A stretch of DNA of 64,000 bases from Solicola gregarius (GCF_025790165.1 NZ_CP094970.1:3038001-3102000), one strand, 5' to 3'; positions 46,857 to 55,880 are shown, counted from the stretch's first letter. Numbers and translations are program-made. The notes: generated by a model from the letters alone, not told the origin.

Positions 46857-48014
46857 GTGAGCGACGTTCGTGGCTGGCAGCGGCGGCTCTCGCCGCTGTT
46901 GGACCCTGCCATCACGCTCGCGGTCCTGATCGTCTCGATGGTGCCGCTGCTACAGGGCTACGAGGACTCCGACGACCCGGTGCCCGGCTGGGCGTACGTG
47001 CTCGTACTCGCGCTGTGCCTGCCGCTTCTCGTACGCCGGCGTTGGCCGTTGGCGGTCGTGATCTGGTGCGGTTCACTTACCGTCGTGTACGGCGTCTCCT
47101 CGCTGCCGGACCCGAACGTGCCGTACGCCGGGCTCGTCGCCGTCTACACCGTGACTGCACACACCGACCGGGTGCTTGCGATCGTCACGGCGGTCGTGTC
47201 GGCCTTCTCGATCACGCTGTCGATGGTGATCGACTGGTCGCACGTCGATGCCGAGGACCTCACGGTCAACTATCTGATCTTCGCGACGGCATGGCTGCTC
47301 GGCGACGGCGCGCGCCGGCGACGCGATCGCGCAGCCGAGCTGGAGCAGCGCGCCGCCGACCTCGAGCGTACGCGCGCGGCCCAGGCACTCGCGGCAGCGG
47401 AGGCGGAGCGAAACCGGATCGCCCGCGACATGCATGATGTCGTCGCCCATCACCTCTCGATGATGGTGGTGCAGGCGGAGGCGGGTCCGGTCGCGATCGA
47501 GGGCGACCCGCGGCGCGCGGAGGAGGCGTTCGACGCGATCAGCTCCGCGGGCAAGGAGGCGCTAGTCGAGATGAGGCGACTGCTCGGGGTTCTGAAGTCC
47601 GAGGAGGCTGCGCCGCTCGCCCCGCAGCGTGGTGTCGCCTCGATCGAGCAGCTCGTCGACCGCGTTCGTGCGGCGGGGATCGACGTGCGCGTCCGTTGCC
47701 ACGTCGGGGATGAGCCGATCCCAACAGCAGTTGACGTCTCGGCGTACCGCATTGCGCAGGAGGCACTGACGAACTCCGTGCGGCATGGTCATCCGGACAG
47801 AGTCGACGTCACCGTCGAGCGGGGTGACGGGGCGCTGACGATCGAAGTCGTGGACGACGGTATCGGGGGCGTCGCCGAGCCCGGCGGGCATGGGCTGATC
47901 GCGATGCGCGAGCGTGTCGGGCTGGTCGGCGGCCAGGTCGAGGCGGGGCCCTGTGCCGACGGCGGCTGGTCGGTCCGGGCGACGATGCCGCTCGACGCCG
48001 GGGAGCCCCGATGA
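46857..48014 (+). CDS. Sensor histidine kinase (NarL-type partner)
   Basis: 385 residues. An N-terminal membrane region of about five helices (residues about 15-150) precedes a short coiled coil (AAELEQRAADLERTRAAQAL). The HisKA_3 domain follows with the phospho-acceptor His in ARDMHDVVAHHLSMMVVQ, and the ATPase domain has N-box AQEALTNSVRHGHPDRV and G-box VDDGIGGVAEPGGHGLIAM. Two starts are possible, TTG 46851 and GTG 46857; a CAGACT -10-like box seven bases before the GTG favours a leaderless GTG start. It is coupled by ATGA to the response regulator. Confidence 0.9.
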   Translation: MSDVRGWQRRLSPLLDPAITLAVLIVSMVPLLQGYEDSDDPVPGWAYVLVLALCLPLLVRRRWPLAVVIWCGSLTVVYGVSSLPDPNVPYAGLVAVYTVTAHTDRVLAIVTAVVSAFSITLSMVIDWSHVDAEDLTVNYLIFATAWLLGDGARRRRDRAAELEQRAADLERTRAAQALAAAEAERNRIARDMHDVVAHHLSMMVVQAEAGPVAIEGDPRRAEEAFDAISSAGKEALVEMRRLLGVLKSEEAAPLAPQRGVASIEQLVDRVRAAGIDVRVRCHVGDEPIPTAVDVSAYRIAQEALTNSVRHGHPDRVDVTVERGDGALTIEVVDDGIGGVAEPGGHGLIAMRERVGLVGGQVEAGPCADGGWSVRATMPLDAGEPR

Positions 48015-48682
48015 CGGTGCGGGTACTTCTTGCCGACGACCAGGCACTCGTACGCTCCGGCTTCCGGATGATCCTCGAGGCGCAGTCCGATATCGACGTG
48101 GTCGACGAGGCGGGCGATGGCAACGAGGCCGTCGATTTGGTGGCGCGTTACGAACCCGATCTGGTGCTGATGGACATCCGGATGCCGCGCCTCGACGGCA
48201 TTGCAGCGACGCGGGCGATCGTACGTGCGCACCCGAGGACGCGAGTGCTCGTGCTCACGACGTTCGACCTCGACGAGTACGTCTACAACGCACTGCTGGC
48301 GGGTGCGAGCGGCTTCCTGCTCAAGGACGTCGGGCGAGACGAGCTGGTCTCTGCAGTTCGCGTCGTCGCCGACGGCGACGCATTGCTCGCGCCGTCGGTC
48401 ACTCGCCGGCTGTTGAACGACTTCGTGCACGGCCGCAGCGTGCTGCCGTCGGAGCAGACAGGCGTCGCGGCGCCCGACGTACTGACCGCGCGCGAGCGCG
48501 ACACGCTCGATCTACTGGCACAGGGGCTCTCGAACGCGCAGATCGCCGAACGCCTCGTCGTCAGCGACCACACCGTCAAGACCCATGTGGGCAACGTGTT
48601 TCACAAGCTCGGCCTGCGCGACCGTGTCCATGCGGTGATCTACGCGTACGAGCGGGGCATCGTCAAGCCGGGAGCGAGCTGA
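48011..48682 (+). CDS. NarL/LuxR-family response regulator
   Basis: 223 residues. The receiver shows VLLADDQALVRSG and phospho-acceptor Asp in LVLMDIRMPRLDG, with conserved Thr in LVLTTFD and Lys in GFLLKDVGRD. The LuxR helix-turn-helix is LTARERDTLDLLAQGLSNAQ followed by IAERLVVSDHTVKTHVGNV. The kinase/regulator pair lies 0.65 kb from an MMPL transporter whose promoter region contains a perfect 10-bp-arm palindrome. Such pairs commonly control an adjacent exporter. Confidence 0.93.
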   Translation: MTVRVLLADDQALVRSGFRMILEAQSDIDVVDEAGDGNEAVDLVARYEPDLVLMDIRMPRLDGIAATRAIVRAHPRTRVLVLTTFDLDEYVYNALLAGASGFLLKDVGRDELVSAVRVVADGDALLAPSVTRRLLNDFVHGRSVLPSEQTGVAAPDVLTARERDTLDLLAQGLSNAQIAERLVVSDHTVKTHVGNVFHKLGLRDRVHAVIYAYERGIVKPGAS

Positions 48683-48690
48683 CCCACGGG

Positions 48691-49212
48691 TCACGGAACC
48701 GGCGTCGTGGTGCCCGATTCCCAGTCGGTACGTAGGATTGCGTACCCGACTGCGTCATAGGTCGCATCCGCGGACGGCCAGCCCTCTCGGTAGTACGCCT
48801 CCCGAACGAAGCCGCAGCGCTCGAACGTACGACGCATGGCGAGGTTGTCGACGCGCGCGGTGCCCTCGAACCGACGTGCGGTCGCGATCTCGTTGAAGAC
48901 CCACGCGGTGGCTGCCCGCAGGGCGCCGGTGCCGAGCCCATGGCCGCGTTCGTCGTTGGCGAGCCGGAGGTCGAGGATCGGGGTGTCGTCGGTCAGGTCC
49001 GCGAACCCGCACAGGCCGATGCGGCGTCCGGCGTACTCCAGCCAGAACGTCCGGTCGCTCTCGCTGGTGTACGCGCCGGCGTCCCATGCCTGGTGGATCT
49101 GCTCGACAGTCGGTCGTGGACGCGCGTGAAATGGCCAAGGGCCCTTGTGCACAAGGAACTCGGTGAGTGCGTCGCGGTCACCTGCGTCGAGCTCGGTGAG
49201 GGTGATGTGCAC
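48691..49212 (-). CDS. GNAT family N-acetyltransferase
   Basis: 173 residues of the RimJ/RimL-like acetyltransferase type. The acetyl-CoA loop is NDERGHGLGTGALRAATAWV near residue 95, and the C-terminal motif NLAMRRTFERCGFVREAYYR is diagnostic. Substrate unknown; protein N-termini or small amines are typical. Start is GTG at 49212. It lies between the kinase/regulator pair and the MMPL gene but on the opposite strand, and converges with the regulator gene nine bases apart. Confidence 0.88.
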   Translation of the reverse strand: MHITLTELDAGDRDALTEFLVHKGPWPFHARPRPTVEQIHQAWDAGAYTSESDRTFWLEYAGRRIGLCGFADLTDDTPILDLRLANDERGHGLGTGALRAATAWVFNEIATARRFEGTARVDNLAMRRTFERCGFVREAYYREGWPSADATYDAVGYAILRTDWESGTTTPVP

Positions 49213-49226
49213 GGTGCGATGGTACC

Positions 49227-49250
49227 GGTCTCCCCCACACGGGGGAGACC
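49227..49250. promoter_or_regulatory. Perfect palindrome, candidate operator between GNAT and MMPL
   Basis: GGTCTCCCCC (49227-49236), ACAC, GGGGGAGACC (49241-49250). It lies in the 117-bp divergent region between the GNAT and MMPL genes. A NarL-type regulator site is plausible given the nearby two-component pair; a hairpin in the MMPL leader is less likely because it lies about 80 bp before the start. Confidence 0.6.
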
Positions 49251-49329
49251 GAATTTGAGCCGCGTAGGCGATCCCACCGCGGCCGCGGATTCCTAGCGTG
49301 GTGGTGAGCCTTCGACCTGGGAGCTACCG

Positions 49330-51498
49330 ATGATCATCCGCAAGCTGACGAGAGTCTGCATCAACCACCGGAAGTCCGTGCTCGTTGCCTGGATCGCGAT
49401 CCTGTTCGCCGGGTTCGCGATGGCGCCGAGCGTGTTCGGCAACCTGACGTCGGACGCCGGAGAGGTACGCGACAGCGAGTCGGCCAGAGCCGACGCCGCG
49501 ATCGCGAAGGCCGCGCCGAGCGGAGACGAGTTCTTCGCGGTGGTCGACGGTGTCGACGTCGACGATCCCGCGGTGCGGGAGGACGTCACGCGTACGGCAG
49601 CCGCGGTGACGGCACTACCGGGCGTCGCTGCTGTTCGTACGCCGTGGAGCGGAGGCGACGAGCCGGATCGCACTGCGATCGCCGAGGACGGCAAGGCGCT
49701 CGCGCTCGCCGTCGAGTTCGGCCCGAACGTGGACGACCCGCCGATGGACGACGCCACCGAGCTGGTCGAGTCGATCGACGCGCCGAACGTGCTCGTCGGC
49801 GGCGGTGACCTGCTCGACGACGAGATGGACGAGCAGGCCGCGAGCGACCTCGCGAAGGCAGAGGTCATCTCGATGCCGCTGGTGCTGATCCTGCTGGTCG
49901 TCGTGATGGGCGGGCTGATCGCCGCGGGCCTGCCGGTGCTGATCTCGATCATCGGGGTCGCCACGACCTTCGGCGCGTTGTCGCTGGTCAGCCTGGTCAC
50001 CGACGTCTCGGTCTACTCGATCAACATCGTCACGATGCTCGGCCTCGGGATCGCGATCGACTATGCGCTGCTGGTGGTATATCGATTCCGTGAGGAGCGG
50101 CGTACGTGTCCGGACGTGGCGTCGGCGCTCGAGGAGACGATGGCGACGGCGGGGCGTACGGTCGCGTTCTCCGGGCTCACGGTCTCCGCATCGCTTGCTG
50201 GGCTGTTGGTCTTCCCCGACGCGTTCCTGCGCTCCGCGGGCATCGCCGGGATGCTGGTCGTGCTGTTCGTGCTCGCGGCCTCGCTCACGCTGCTGCCGGC
50301 GATCGTCGCGATGGTCGGTCACCGGGTACGCCCGGCGAGGCCGACGTCGAGCGATCGGGGCTTCTTCGTCGCCGTCACGGGTGCTGTCTCGCGTAGACCG
50401 ATCGTCATCTCGGTGACTGTGGCGGCCCTCCTTCTGATCGCCGCGGCGCCGTTCCTCGGAGCGCGGTTCGCGCAGCCGGACGGCCGGTCGCTGCCGGGGT
50501 CGTCGCCGAGCCGACAGCTGGAGTCGATCGTCGAGAGCCGGTTCGACGAGGCCGCGAAGGCCGATCCGATCACGGTGGTCGCCGATCGTACGATCGGGCC
50601 GGGCGACCTCGACGCGTACATCTCGACGCTGCGGGCCACGGAGTACGTGCATGCGGTGGCCGTACGCGACGGCGTGCCGGGGTTGACGGTGATCGATGTT
50701 GTGCCCGAGGGCGACAGCCAGGGCGAAACGGCTCAGCATCTCGTCGACGACCTCCGAGGCACCGATGCGCCGGTGCCCGTGCGGGTCACGGGTGACGCGG
50801 CCGAGATCGTCGACTATCGCGCGGCATTGGTCGAGCGGGCGCCGTATGCACTGGGGATCGTCGTGGTCGCGACGTTCGTGCTGCTGTTCCTGTTCACGGG
50901 CTCGATCGTCATCCCGGCCAAGGCGCTCGTGATGAACACGCTCAGCCTGGGCGCGAGCTTCGGCGCGATCGTGTGGGTCTTCCAGGACGGCAACCTGGGC
51001 TGGCTCTTCGGCACCGATGCGCTCGGCGGCCTGAGTCTGACGACGCCGGCCTTGATGTTGGCGATCGCGTTCGGGTTGTCGATGGACTACGAGGTCTTCC
51101 TGCTCGGGCGCATCGCGGAGGTGTGGCGGCGTACGGGCGACAACGACCGCGCGATCCGTGAGGGCCTGCAGCACACCGGGCGCATCGTCACCGCGGCGGC
51201 GGTGCTGATGGCGGTGGTATTCGCGGGGTTCGTCGCGGGCGGGTTCTCCCCGGTCAAGCAGGTCGGCGTCGGACTGATGCTGGCGGTGCTCGTCGACGCG
51301 ACGCTGGTGCGGATGCTGCTGATGCCGGCCGTGATGACGCTGATGGGACGGGCGAACTGGTGGGCACCGCCGTTCCTGCGCCGGCTGCACGACCGGATCG
51401 GTCTGCGTGAGTCGGCCGGCGCGCCGTTCGTACCCACCGACACGGACTCGGGAAGCGGGCCGGCGGGCGCGAGGGGACTCGCCGGCTCGCGGGGCTGA
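49330..51498 (+). CDS. MMPL/RND family membrane transporter
   Basis: 722 residues with two repeats of the RND plan. Helix 1 is followed by a large extracytoplasmic loop (residues about 35-175), then helices 2-6, the central cytoplasmic loop, helix 7, a second loop (about 375-500) and helices 8-12. The MMPL signature GLGIAIDYALLVVYRFREER lies near residue 240, and its counterpart AIAFGLSMDYEVFLLGRIAE near 585. Both contain the Asp-Tyr pair of the proton relay. Members export lipids, glycolipids or toxic compounds. Control by the upstream two-component pair is inferred from position. Confidence 0.92.
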   Translation: MIIRKLTRVCINHRKSVLVAWIAILFAGFAMAPSVFGNLTSDAGEVRDSESARADAAIAKAAPSGDEFFAVVDGVDVDDPAVREDVTRTAAAVTALPGVAAVRTPWSGGDEPDRTAIAEDGKALALAVEFGPNVDDPPMDDATELVESIDAPNVLVGGGDLLDDEMDEQAASDLAKAEVISMPLVLILLVVVMGGLIAAGLPVLISIIGVATTFGALSLVSLVTDVSVYSINIVTMLGLGIAIDYALLVVYRFREERRTCPDVASALEETMATAGRTVAFSGLTVSASLAGLLVFPDAFLRSAGIAGMLVVLFVLAASLTLLPAIVAMVGHRVRPARPTSSDRGFFVAVTGAVSRRPIVISVTVAALLLIAAAPFLGARFAQPDGRSLPGSSPSRQLESIVESRFDEAAKADPITVVADRTIGPGDLDAYISTLRATEYVHAVAVRDGVPGLTVIDVVPEGDSQGETAQHLVDDLRGTDAPVPVRVTGDAAEIVDYRAALVERAPYALGIVVVATFVLLFLFTGSIVIPAKALVMNTLSLGASFGAIVWVFQDGNLGWLFGTDALGGLSLTTPALMLAIAFGLSMDYEVFLLGRIAEVWRRTGDNDRAIREGLQHTGRIVTAAAVLMAVVFAGFVAGGFSPVKQVGVGLMLAVLVDATLVRMLLMPAVMTLMGRANWWAPPFLRRLHDRIGLRESAGAPFVPTDTDSGSGPAGARGLAGSRG

Positions 51499-51510
51499 CC
51501 GTGTGATGAA

Positions 51511-51570
51511 GAGTTTGGTGCGAATTGCACGTCTTGGGCGCCGTCCGGTGGTGCAATTCGCACCAAACTT
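51511..51570. repeat. 60-bp inverted repeat between MMPL and GntR genes
   Basis: AGTTTGGTGCGAATTGCAC (51512-51530) and its perfect complement (51551-51569) form a 19-bp stem with a 20-nt loop. It is notably AT-rich for the region. It lies between convergent genes, starting 13 bp after the MMPL stop and ending 10 bp before the GntR stop, the position of a bidirectional terminator. No T-run is present beyond AACTTTGTG. Confidence 0.9.
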
Positions 51571-51579
51571 TGTGCAGGC

Positions 51580-51948
51580 TCAGCGGTCGGACCAGCGGGC
51601 CTCGAGCAGCCGGGTCGCCTCGGGAAGGGAGAGGCCGAGGCGGCGGGCCAGCGCGGCGTACTCGGCGGCGGCGTCCTGTGCGCCGGAACCGTCGGTCTGG
51701 CCGAGCAGGGTGCTGGTGACGAACGTGCCCTTGCGGCCGTGTGTCTCGATCACCCCGCCCGCCTCGAGCTCGCGGTACGCCCGCGCGACGGTGTTGTTGG
51801 ACAGGCCGAGATCCGTGGCGAGCTGGCGTACGGTCGGCAGCTTCTGCCCGGCCTTGAGCTCGCCCGACGCGACGTGCGCGGCGATCTGCCGGCGCACCTG
51901 TTCGTACGGCGCTTCGGCGATGGAGGTGTCGACGACGATGAGGTTCAT
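51580..51948 (-). CDS. YtrA-type GntR transcriptional regulator
   Basis: 122 residues. A winged helix-turn-helix (APYEQVRRQIAAHVASGELK, then LPTVRQLATDLGLSNNTVARAYRELEAGGVI) is followed by only about 50 residues. This is the short C-terminus that defines the YtrA subfamily. It is the last gene of a three-gene unit with two membrane proteins and overlaps the preceding gene by ATGA. The expected operator is the inverted repeat at 53740-53780 before the first gene, making the unit autoregulated. Confidence 0.9.
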   Translation of the reverse strand: MNLIVVDTSIAEAPYEQVRRQIAAHVASGELKAGQKLPTVRQLATDLGLSNNTVARAYRELEAGGVIETHGRKGTFVTSTLLGQTDGSGAQDAAAEYAALARRLGLSLPEATRLLEARWSDR

Positions 51949-52844
51949 GAGGTTGGCTCCAGCGTACGGGCGAAGTACCACTCGGGAGCGGGTGCGTCTC
52001 TGTCCTCGCGGTTGACGCGTGTGACGTACATGCCCAGGCCGATCGCCCCGACCGCGTACATCGGGGCCACGCTCAGCGCCCAGGGGAAGCCGTCGACAGT
52101 GAGGTAGGCGTAGGTGCAGAGTGCCGACGCAACGAGGCCGATGATCACGAACTGGCATACGAGCAGCGAGCGAATCGCGAACGAGAGCAACAACTCACGG
52201 GCGACGTGGAGATCTTCGTCGACGACGGGCGACGCGTGCACGGTACGCCTCAACAGCAGGCAGATCCCGCCGACGGCGATCGCCCACAGCGCCGCGAGCG
52301 CCCCGCACACGATCGCCGCCTCGTCGTCGAAACGGCCCGTCAACCACCCGACGGCGACGGCCGCGAGCGCCACCGGCGCAGTCAGGACATGGCAGGCCAG
52401 GACTGCGTGCTCCCACCCGCGAACGTAGGTGCGAAGCGTGCGTGGCGTGACGGGCGCCGAGCGGCGTACCGAAGTGCTCGCGCATGCCGAGCGGACCGTT
52501 GCGTACGTCGAACCGACCGTGTGACCGATGAACACGGCAACGGCGCCGTACATCGGTGCGCCGAACTCGTTGATGATCGGCACGTCGAGGAACCCGAACA
52601 CGAGTGGCGCGGTGAAGCAGATCGCAATCTGCGTCGTCACCGCTGCCCATCGCAGACGTCGGGCGACTTGGCGTTGAAGCCACTGCGTGCCGTCATCGGT
52701 CAACGCCATGCCTGCGGGCGGGGTGAGTCGATCGACGAGCTTCATCGCTTGGCGATCGGCGCGCTTCCACTCGATGATCGTGAACGGCAGAGCGATCAGG
52801 AACGCGCCCCCGCAGAAGATGAGCCAATGCCAGGTCTCGCTCAT
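51945..52844 (-). CDS. Multi-pass membrane protein, paralogue 2 of the GntR unit
   Basis: 299 residues with about seven hydrophobic segments. It has a conserved-looking N-terminal helix (HWLIFCGGAFLIALPFTII), a cytoplasmic segment with VDRLTPPAGMALTDDGTQWL, and a C-terminus ending PEWYFARTLEPTS. The gene before it encodes a similar protein ending DPVWHFARTTGSTA, so the two are tandem paralogues. No ATPase is present, unlike classical YtrA operons that carry ABC transporters. Function unknown. Confidence 0.75.
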   Translation of the reverse strand: MSETWHWLIFCGGAFLIALPFTIIEWKRADRQAMKLVDRLTPPAGMALTDDGTQWLQRQVARRLRWAAVTTQIAICFTAPLVFGFLDVPIINEFGAPMYGAVAVFIGHTVGSTYATVRSACASTSVRRSAPVTPRTLRTYVRGWEHAVLACHVLTAPVALAAVAVGWLTGRFDDEAAIVCGALAALWAIAVGGICLLLRRTVHASPVVDEDLHVARELLLSFAIRSLLVCQFVIIGLVASALCTYAYLTVDGFPWALSVAPMYAVGAIGLGMYVTRVNREDRDAPAPEWYFARTLEPTS

Positions 52845-53725
52845 GCCGTGCTCCCCGTCGTACGCGCGAAGTGCCAGACCGGGTCGGGCAGCTGCCGCCA
52901 GCGGCGGTAACAGAGGAAGGCGCCGACGACCAGGGCGACCGGGCCGTATGCCGCGACCAGCTCGCCTCCGCTCGGCATCGGGCCGAGCGCGAAGGCGACC
53001 GCGGTGACGTACGCCAGCGGGGCCGAGAGCCAGAGTGCCTTGTGTAGTTGCTGGATCGCCGAGGCAGTGACGTACTCGCGTACGACGAGGCGCCGGCTAT
53101 CGTCGAGCGGGGGAGTCTGGGCGAGTACCCAGCGCTGTGCGAGCAGGCACGCGACTCCGATCGACAGCCAAGCCCAGACCACATAGACCGCGTACATCAC
53201 CCAACCGGGTTCGTCCATGCGGGCGGCATCGACGGAAAGTGGCACGGCTGCTGCCGCGAGTGTGCCGAGAAGCGTCGCTTGCGCCGTGCGCTCGAACGGG
53301 GACAGGTAGGTGGCGGCATCGCGCGGCGCGAGCGTCGCCACCCGGTGTGCGGCACGCGGAGTCCGGGCGGCTCCGGTCGCGGCGTACGTCTCGCCGATCA
53401 TGAATCCAAGGAAGAGCGCGATGCCCCATGCAGCCGGTCGCGCCGCGTCGGACAGCCGATCGGACACGTACATCGGATGGAAGGCGATGGTCACCAGCAC
53501 ATAGACGATCGCCGCGGCGCGGAAGCCCGCACGCCGACGCCAATAGAGCTCATCGAAGATCGCGTGCCGCGCGCCGGGGTCGAGCCTCAGGTCGGCGGGT
53601 GGTCGCAGTCCGCTGACTTCCTCACCGGTCTTGGCGGCCAGGTTCGTCCAGAAGAACCAGATGCAGGCGAGGCCGATCGCCGACATGAGAACGGTGTACA
53701 CCAGCCACTGCAACACCATGACCAT
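52841..53725 (-). CDS. Multi-pass membrane protein, paralogue 1 of the GntR unit
   Basis: 294 residues with about seven hydrophobic segments. Residues 40-60 (SGLRPPADLRLDPGARHAIF) occupy the same place as the TPPAG segment of its paralogue. Start ATG 53725 is preceded by GGAGG at six-base spacing. It is the first gene in the unit, overlapping the second by ATGA. The operator-like inverted repeat lies immediately upstream. No enzymatic or transporter signature was recognised. Confidence 0.75.
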   Translation of the reverse strand: MVMVLQWLVYTVLMSAIGLACIWFFWTNLAAKTGEEVSGLRPPADLRLDPGARHAIFDELYWRRRAGFRAAAIVYVLVTIAFHPMYVSDRLSDAARPAAWGIALFLGFMIGETYAATGAARTPRAAHRVATLAPRDAATYLSPFERTAQATLLGTLAAAAVPLSVDAARMDEPGWVMYAVYVVWAWLSIGVACLLAQRWVLAQTPPLDDSRRLVVREYVTASAIQQLHKALWLSAPLAYVTAVAFALGPMPSGGELVAAYGPVALVVGAFLCYRRWRQLPDPVWHFARTTGSTA

Positions 53726-53739
53726 CGCGCACCTCCGAA

Positions 53740-53780
53740 CGTTTGTACTGAACATTGTATCATCTGTCTCAGTACAAACG
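53740..53780. promoter_or_regulatory. Operator-like inverted repeat at the promoter of the GntR unit
   Basis: CGTTTGTACTGA (53740-53751) and its perfect complement (53769-53780) are separated by 17 bp. On the minus strand the spacer contains TACAAT, one base from the TATAAT consensus, with TTGCGT 18 bp upstream as a candidate -35. The repeated TTGTACTGA half-sites therefore bracket the -10 box, ideal for repression by the YtrA-type regulator encoded in the unit. Confidence 0.75.
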
Positions 53781-53796
53781 CAAGAGTCCAACGCGA

Positions 53797-54681
53797 TCAA
53801 GAGGCGGGAGGAAACACCCCCGCACGATGCAGCCGCCCCGGCAGGTCCCGACCGAGCACGCCGCGCAACCACTCGGCGACGCTGATCACCGCGTCGATGT
53901 CCACGCCGCTCTCTACACCCTCGCGGTCGAGCAGATACACGAGGTCCTCGGTGGCGATGTCGCCCGTCGCGTCCGGCGCGAATGGGCACCCGCCGATGCC
54001 CGCCACGGAGGCATCGAGTGTCGATACTTCAGACTCCAACGCTGCATACGCATTCGCGTAGCCGGTGTTGCGGGTGTTGTGCAGATGGAGACCGAGCGGA
54101 CGATCGAGGTCGGCAGCTCCGCGAAGCAGCCGATGCACCTGGCGGGGCACGCCGACGCCGATGGTGTCCGCGAATACGATCTCGTCCGCTTCGCGTATTT
54201 CGCCCGCGTACGCGAGAACCTCGCCCGGGTCGACCTCGCCCTCGAACGGGCAGCCGAACGACGCGGCGAGCGTCACCGTTACCCGACGCCCGTCGTCGTG
54301 CGCTCGCCGAATGATCCGCTTCGTCGCTTCGACCGAGTCGGCGACCGGGCAACCCTGGTTGCGCTCGTTGAACGTCTCGCTGACGCAGAAGGCCGCGTGT
54401 ACCTCGGGCACGTCCGTCGCGGCGAGTCGTTCGTACCCACGCTCGTTGAGTACGAGGGCCGCACGCGTCACCGGCGACGGAGCCTCGGCGAGTGCTACTA
54501 CCTTCTCGGGATCGGCCATCTGCGGTACGCGCCGCGCGCTGACGAAGCTGGCAACCTCGATGCGGGGCACGCCCGTCGACGCCAATCGCGTCACCAGCTC
54601 GGCTCGTACCGTCGGGTCGAGCACCTCGGGCTCGTTCTGCAACCCGTCGCGCGGTCCGACCTCGCAGATGTCGACCCGCAT
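53797..54681 (-). CDS. Hydroxymethylglutaryl-CoA lyase family protein
   Basis: 294 residues, a TIM-barrel lyase cleaving HMG-CoA-like thioesters. The N-terminal EVGPRDGLQNEPEVLD has the catalytic Arg and Asp; the active-site Cys is in GIGGCPFAPDATGDIATEDL. The metal motif reads LHLHNTRNTGYANAYAALE, with Asn where mitochondrial-type enzymes have HxHDT. That HNT form is seen in bacterial homologues linked to CaiB transferases, so the true substrate may differ from HMG-CoA. It is the last gene in the five-gene operon and overlaps the CoA-transferase stop (ATGA). Confidence 0.9.
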   Translation of the reverse strand: MRVDICEVGPRDGLQNEPEVLDPTVRAELVTRLASTGVPRIEVASFVSARRVPQMADPEKVVALAEAPSPVTRAALVLNERGYERLAATDVPEVHAAFCVSETFNERNQGCPVADSVEATKRIIRRAHDDGRRVTVTLAASFGCPFEGEVDPGEVLAYAGEIREADEIVFADTIGVGVPRQVHRLLRGAADLDRPLGLHLHNTRNTGYANAYAALESEVSTLDASVAGIGGCPFAPDATGDIATEDLVYLLDREGVESGVDIDAVISVAEWLRGVLGRDLPGRLHRAGVFPPAS

Positions 54682-55880
54682 CAGATCGCCCCGACGGACT
54701 CGAGCGACTTCCGCTCGTCGTCGTCCAGGCCGAGCAGGCCGCCGTACACCTCGTCGTTGTGCTCGCCCAGTTCCGGGCCCACCCACCGCAGCCGACCCGG
54801 CGACGATGACAGCTTCGGCGCGACGTTCTGCATCGACACGTCGCCGAGTTGCCGGTGTGTCATGGTGGCGATCGCTTCCCGGGCCGCGAAGTGGGGATCC
54901 GCGAGCATGTCCTCGGCCGTGTAGATCAGACCGGCGGGTACGCCCGCCGCATTCAGCCGCTCGAGTGCGTCCGACGCCGGCAGCGTCCTGGTCCACTCGC
55001 CGATCAGCCGGTCCAGGTCGTGTTGGTGCTCGCCGCGCCCGCGGTGTGTCGCGTACGGTCCCTCGGCCGCGAGCTCGGGCCTCTCCATGGCCTCGCAAAG
55101 ACGGGTGAACACCGTGTCGCGGTTCGCGCCGATGATGATCTGCGAGTCGTCGGCGGTCGGGTACGCGTTGCTGGGCGCGATGCCGGGAAGGATCGACCCC
55201 GTGCGTTCGCGGCGTACGCCGGCGTGCTGCCACTCGGGTACGAGCCACTCCATCAGCGCGAAGACCGCCTCGTAGATCGCCGTGTCGACGACCTGCCCGC
55301 GCCCGGAACTCTGGCGCTCGAGCAGTGCCATGACCGTGCCGTACGCGGAGAACGTCCCGGCGAGCGAGTCGCCCAGCGAGATGCCGACCCGGCTCGGCGG
55401 GCGGTCGGGTTCGCCGCTGACGTACCGCACACCGCCCATCGCCTCGCCGACGGAGCCGAACCCGGCCCGGCTCGCGTAGGGCCCGGTCTGGCCGTAACCG
55501 GTCACCCGGACGAGGATGAGACCCGGATTCAACCGGGCGAGCTCGTCGTACCCGAGTCCCCAGCGTTCGAGCGTGCCCGGCCGGAAGTTCTCGACGAGCA
55601 CATCCGCGGACGCGACCAGTCTGCGCATGACGGCCTGCCCGTCGGTGCTGCGCAGGTTGCAGGTGACCGACTTCTTGTTGCGGGCGATCACCGGCCACGC
55701 GAGCGAAACACCGTCGGCGCTCGTACCCCAATCCCGCATGGGGTCTCCGCCATCGGGGTCCTCCACCTTGATCACCTCGGCGCCGAAGTCCCCGAGCAGC
55801 TGGCCACAGAACGGACCCGCGATCAGCGAGCCCGCCTCGATGACGCGATATCCGTCGAGTGGGCCGTTCCGTTCGGTCAA
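54681..55880 (-). CDS. CaiB/BaiF class III CoA-transferase
   Basis: 399 residues. The family N-terminus GYRVIEAGSLIAGPFCGQLL, GDFGAEVIKVEDPDGGDPMR and the catalytic-Asp region LVENFRPGTLERWGLGYDEL are all present. Class III transferases move CoA between carboxylic acids; the human SUGCT enzyme of this class activates glutarate and HMG from succinyl-CoA. Beside an HMG-CoA-lyase-like gene and a carboxylate-type symporter, activation of an HMG-like acid is the natural proposal. The start is TTG at 55880, supported by GGAGG seven bases upstream and a TTGA overlap with the regulator gene. Confidence 0.9.
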   Translation of the reverse strand: MTERNGPLDGYRVIEAGSLIAGPFCGQLLGDFGAEVIKVEDPDGGDPMRDWGTSADGVSLAWPVIARNKKSVTCNLRSTDGQAVMRRLVASADVLVENFRPGTLERWGLGYDELARLNPGLILVRVTGYGQTGPYASRAGFGSVGEAMGGVRYVSGEPDRPPSRVGISLGDSLAGTFSAYGTVMALLERQSSGRGQVVDTAIYEAVFALMEWLVPEWQHAGVRRERTGSILPGIAPSNAYPTADDSQIIIGANRDTVFTRLCEAMERPELAAEGPYATHRGRGEHQHDLDRLIGEWTRTLPASDALERLNAAGVPAGLIYTAEDMLADPHFAAREAIATMTHRQLGDVSMQNVAPKLSSSPGRLRWVGPELGEHNDEVYGGLLGLDDDERKSLESVGAI

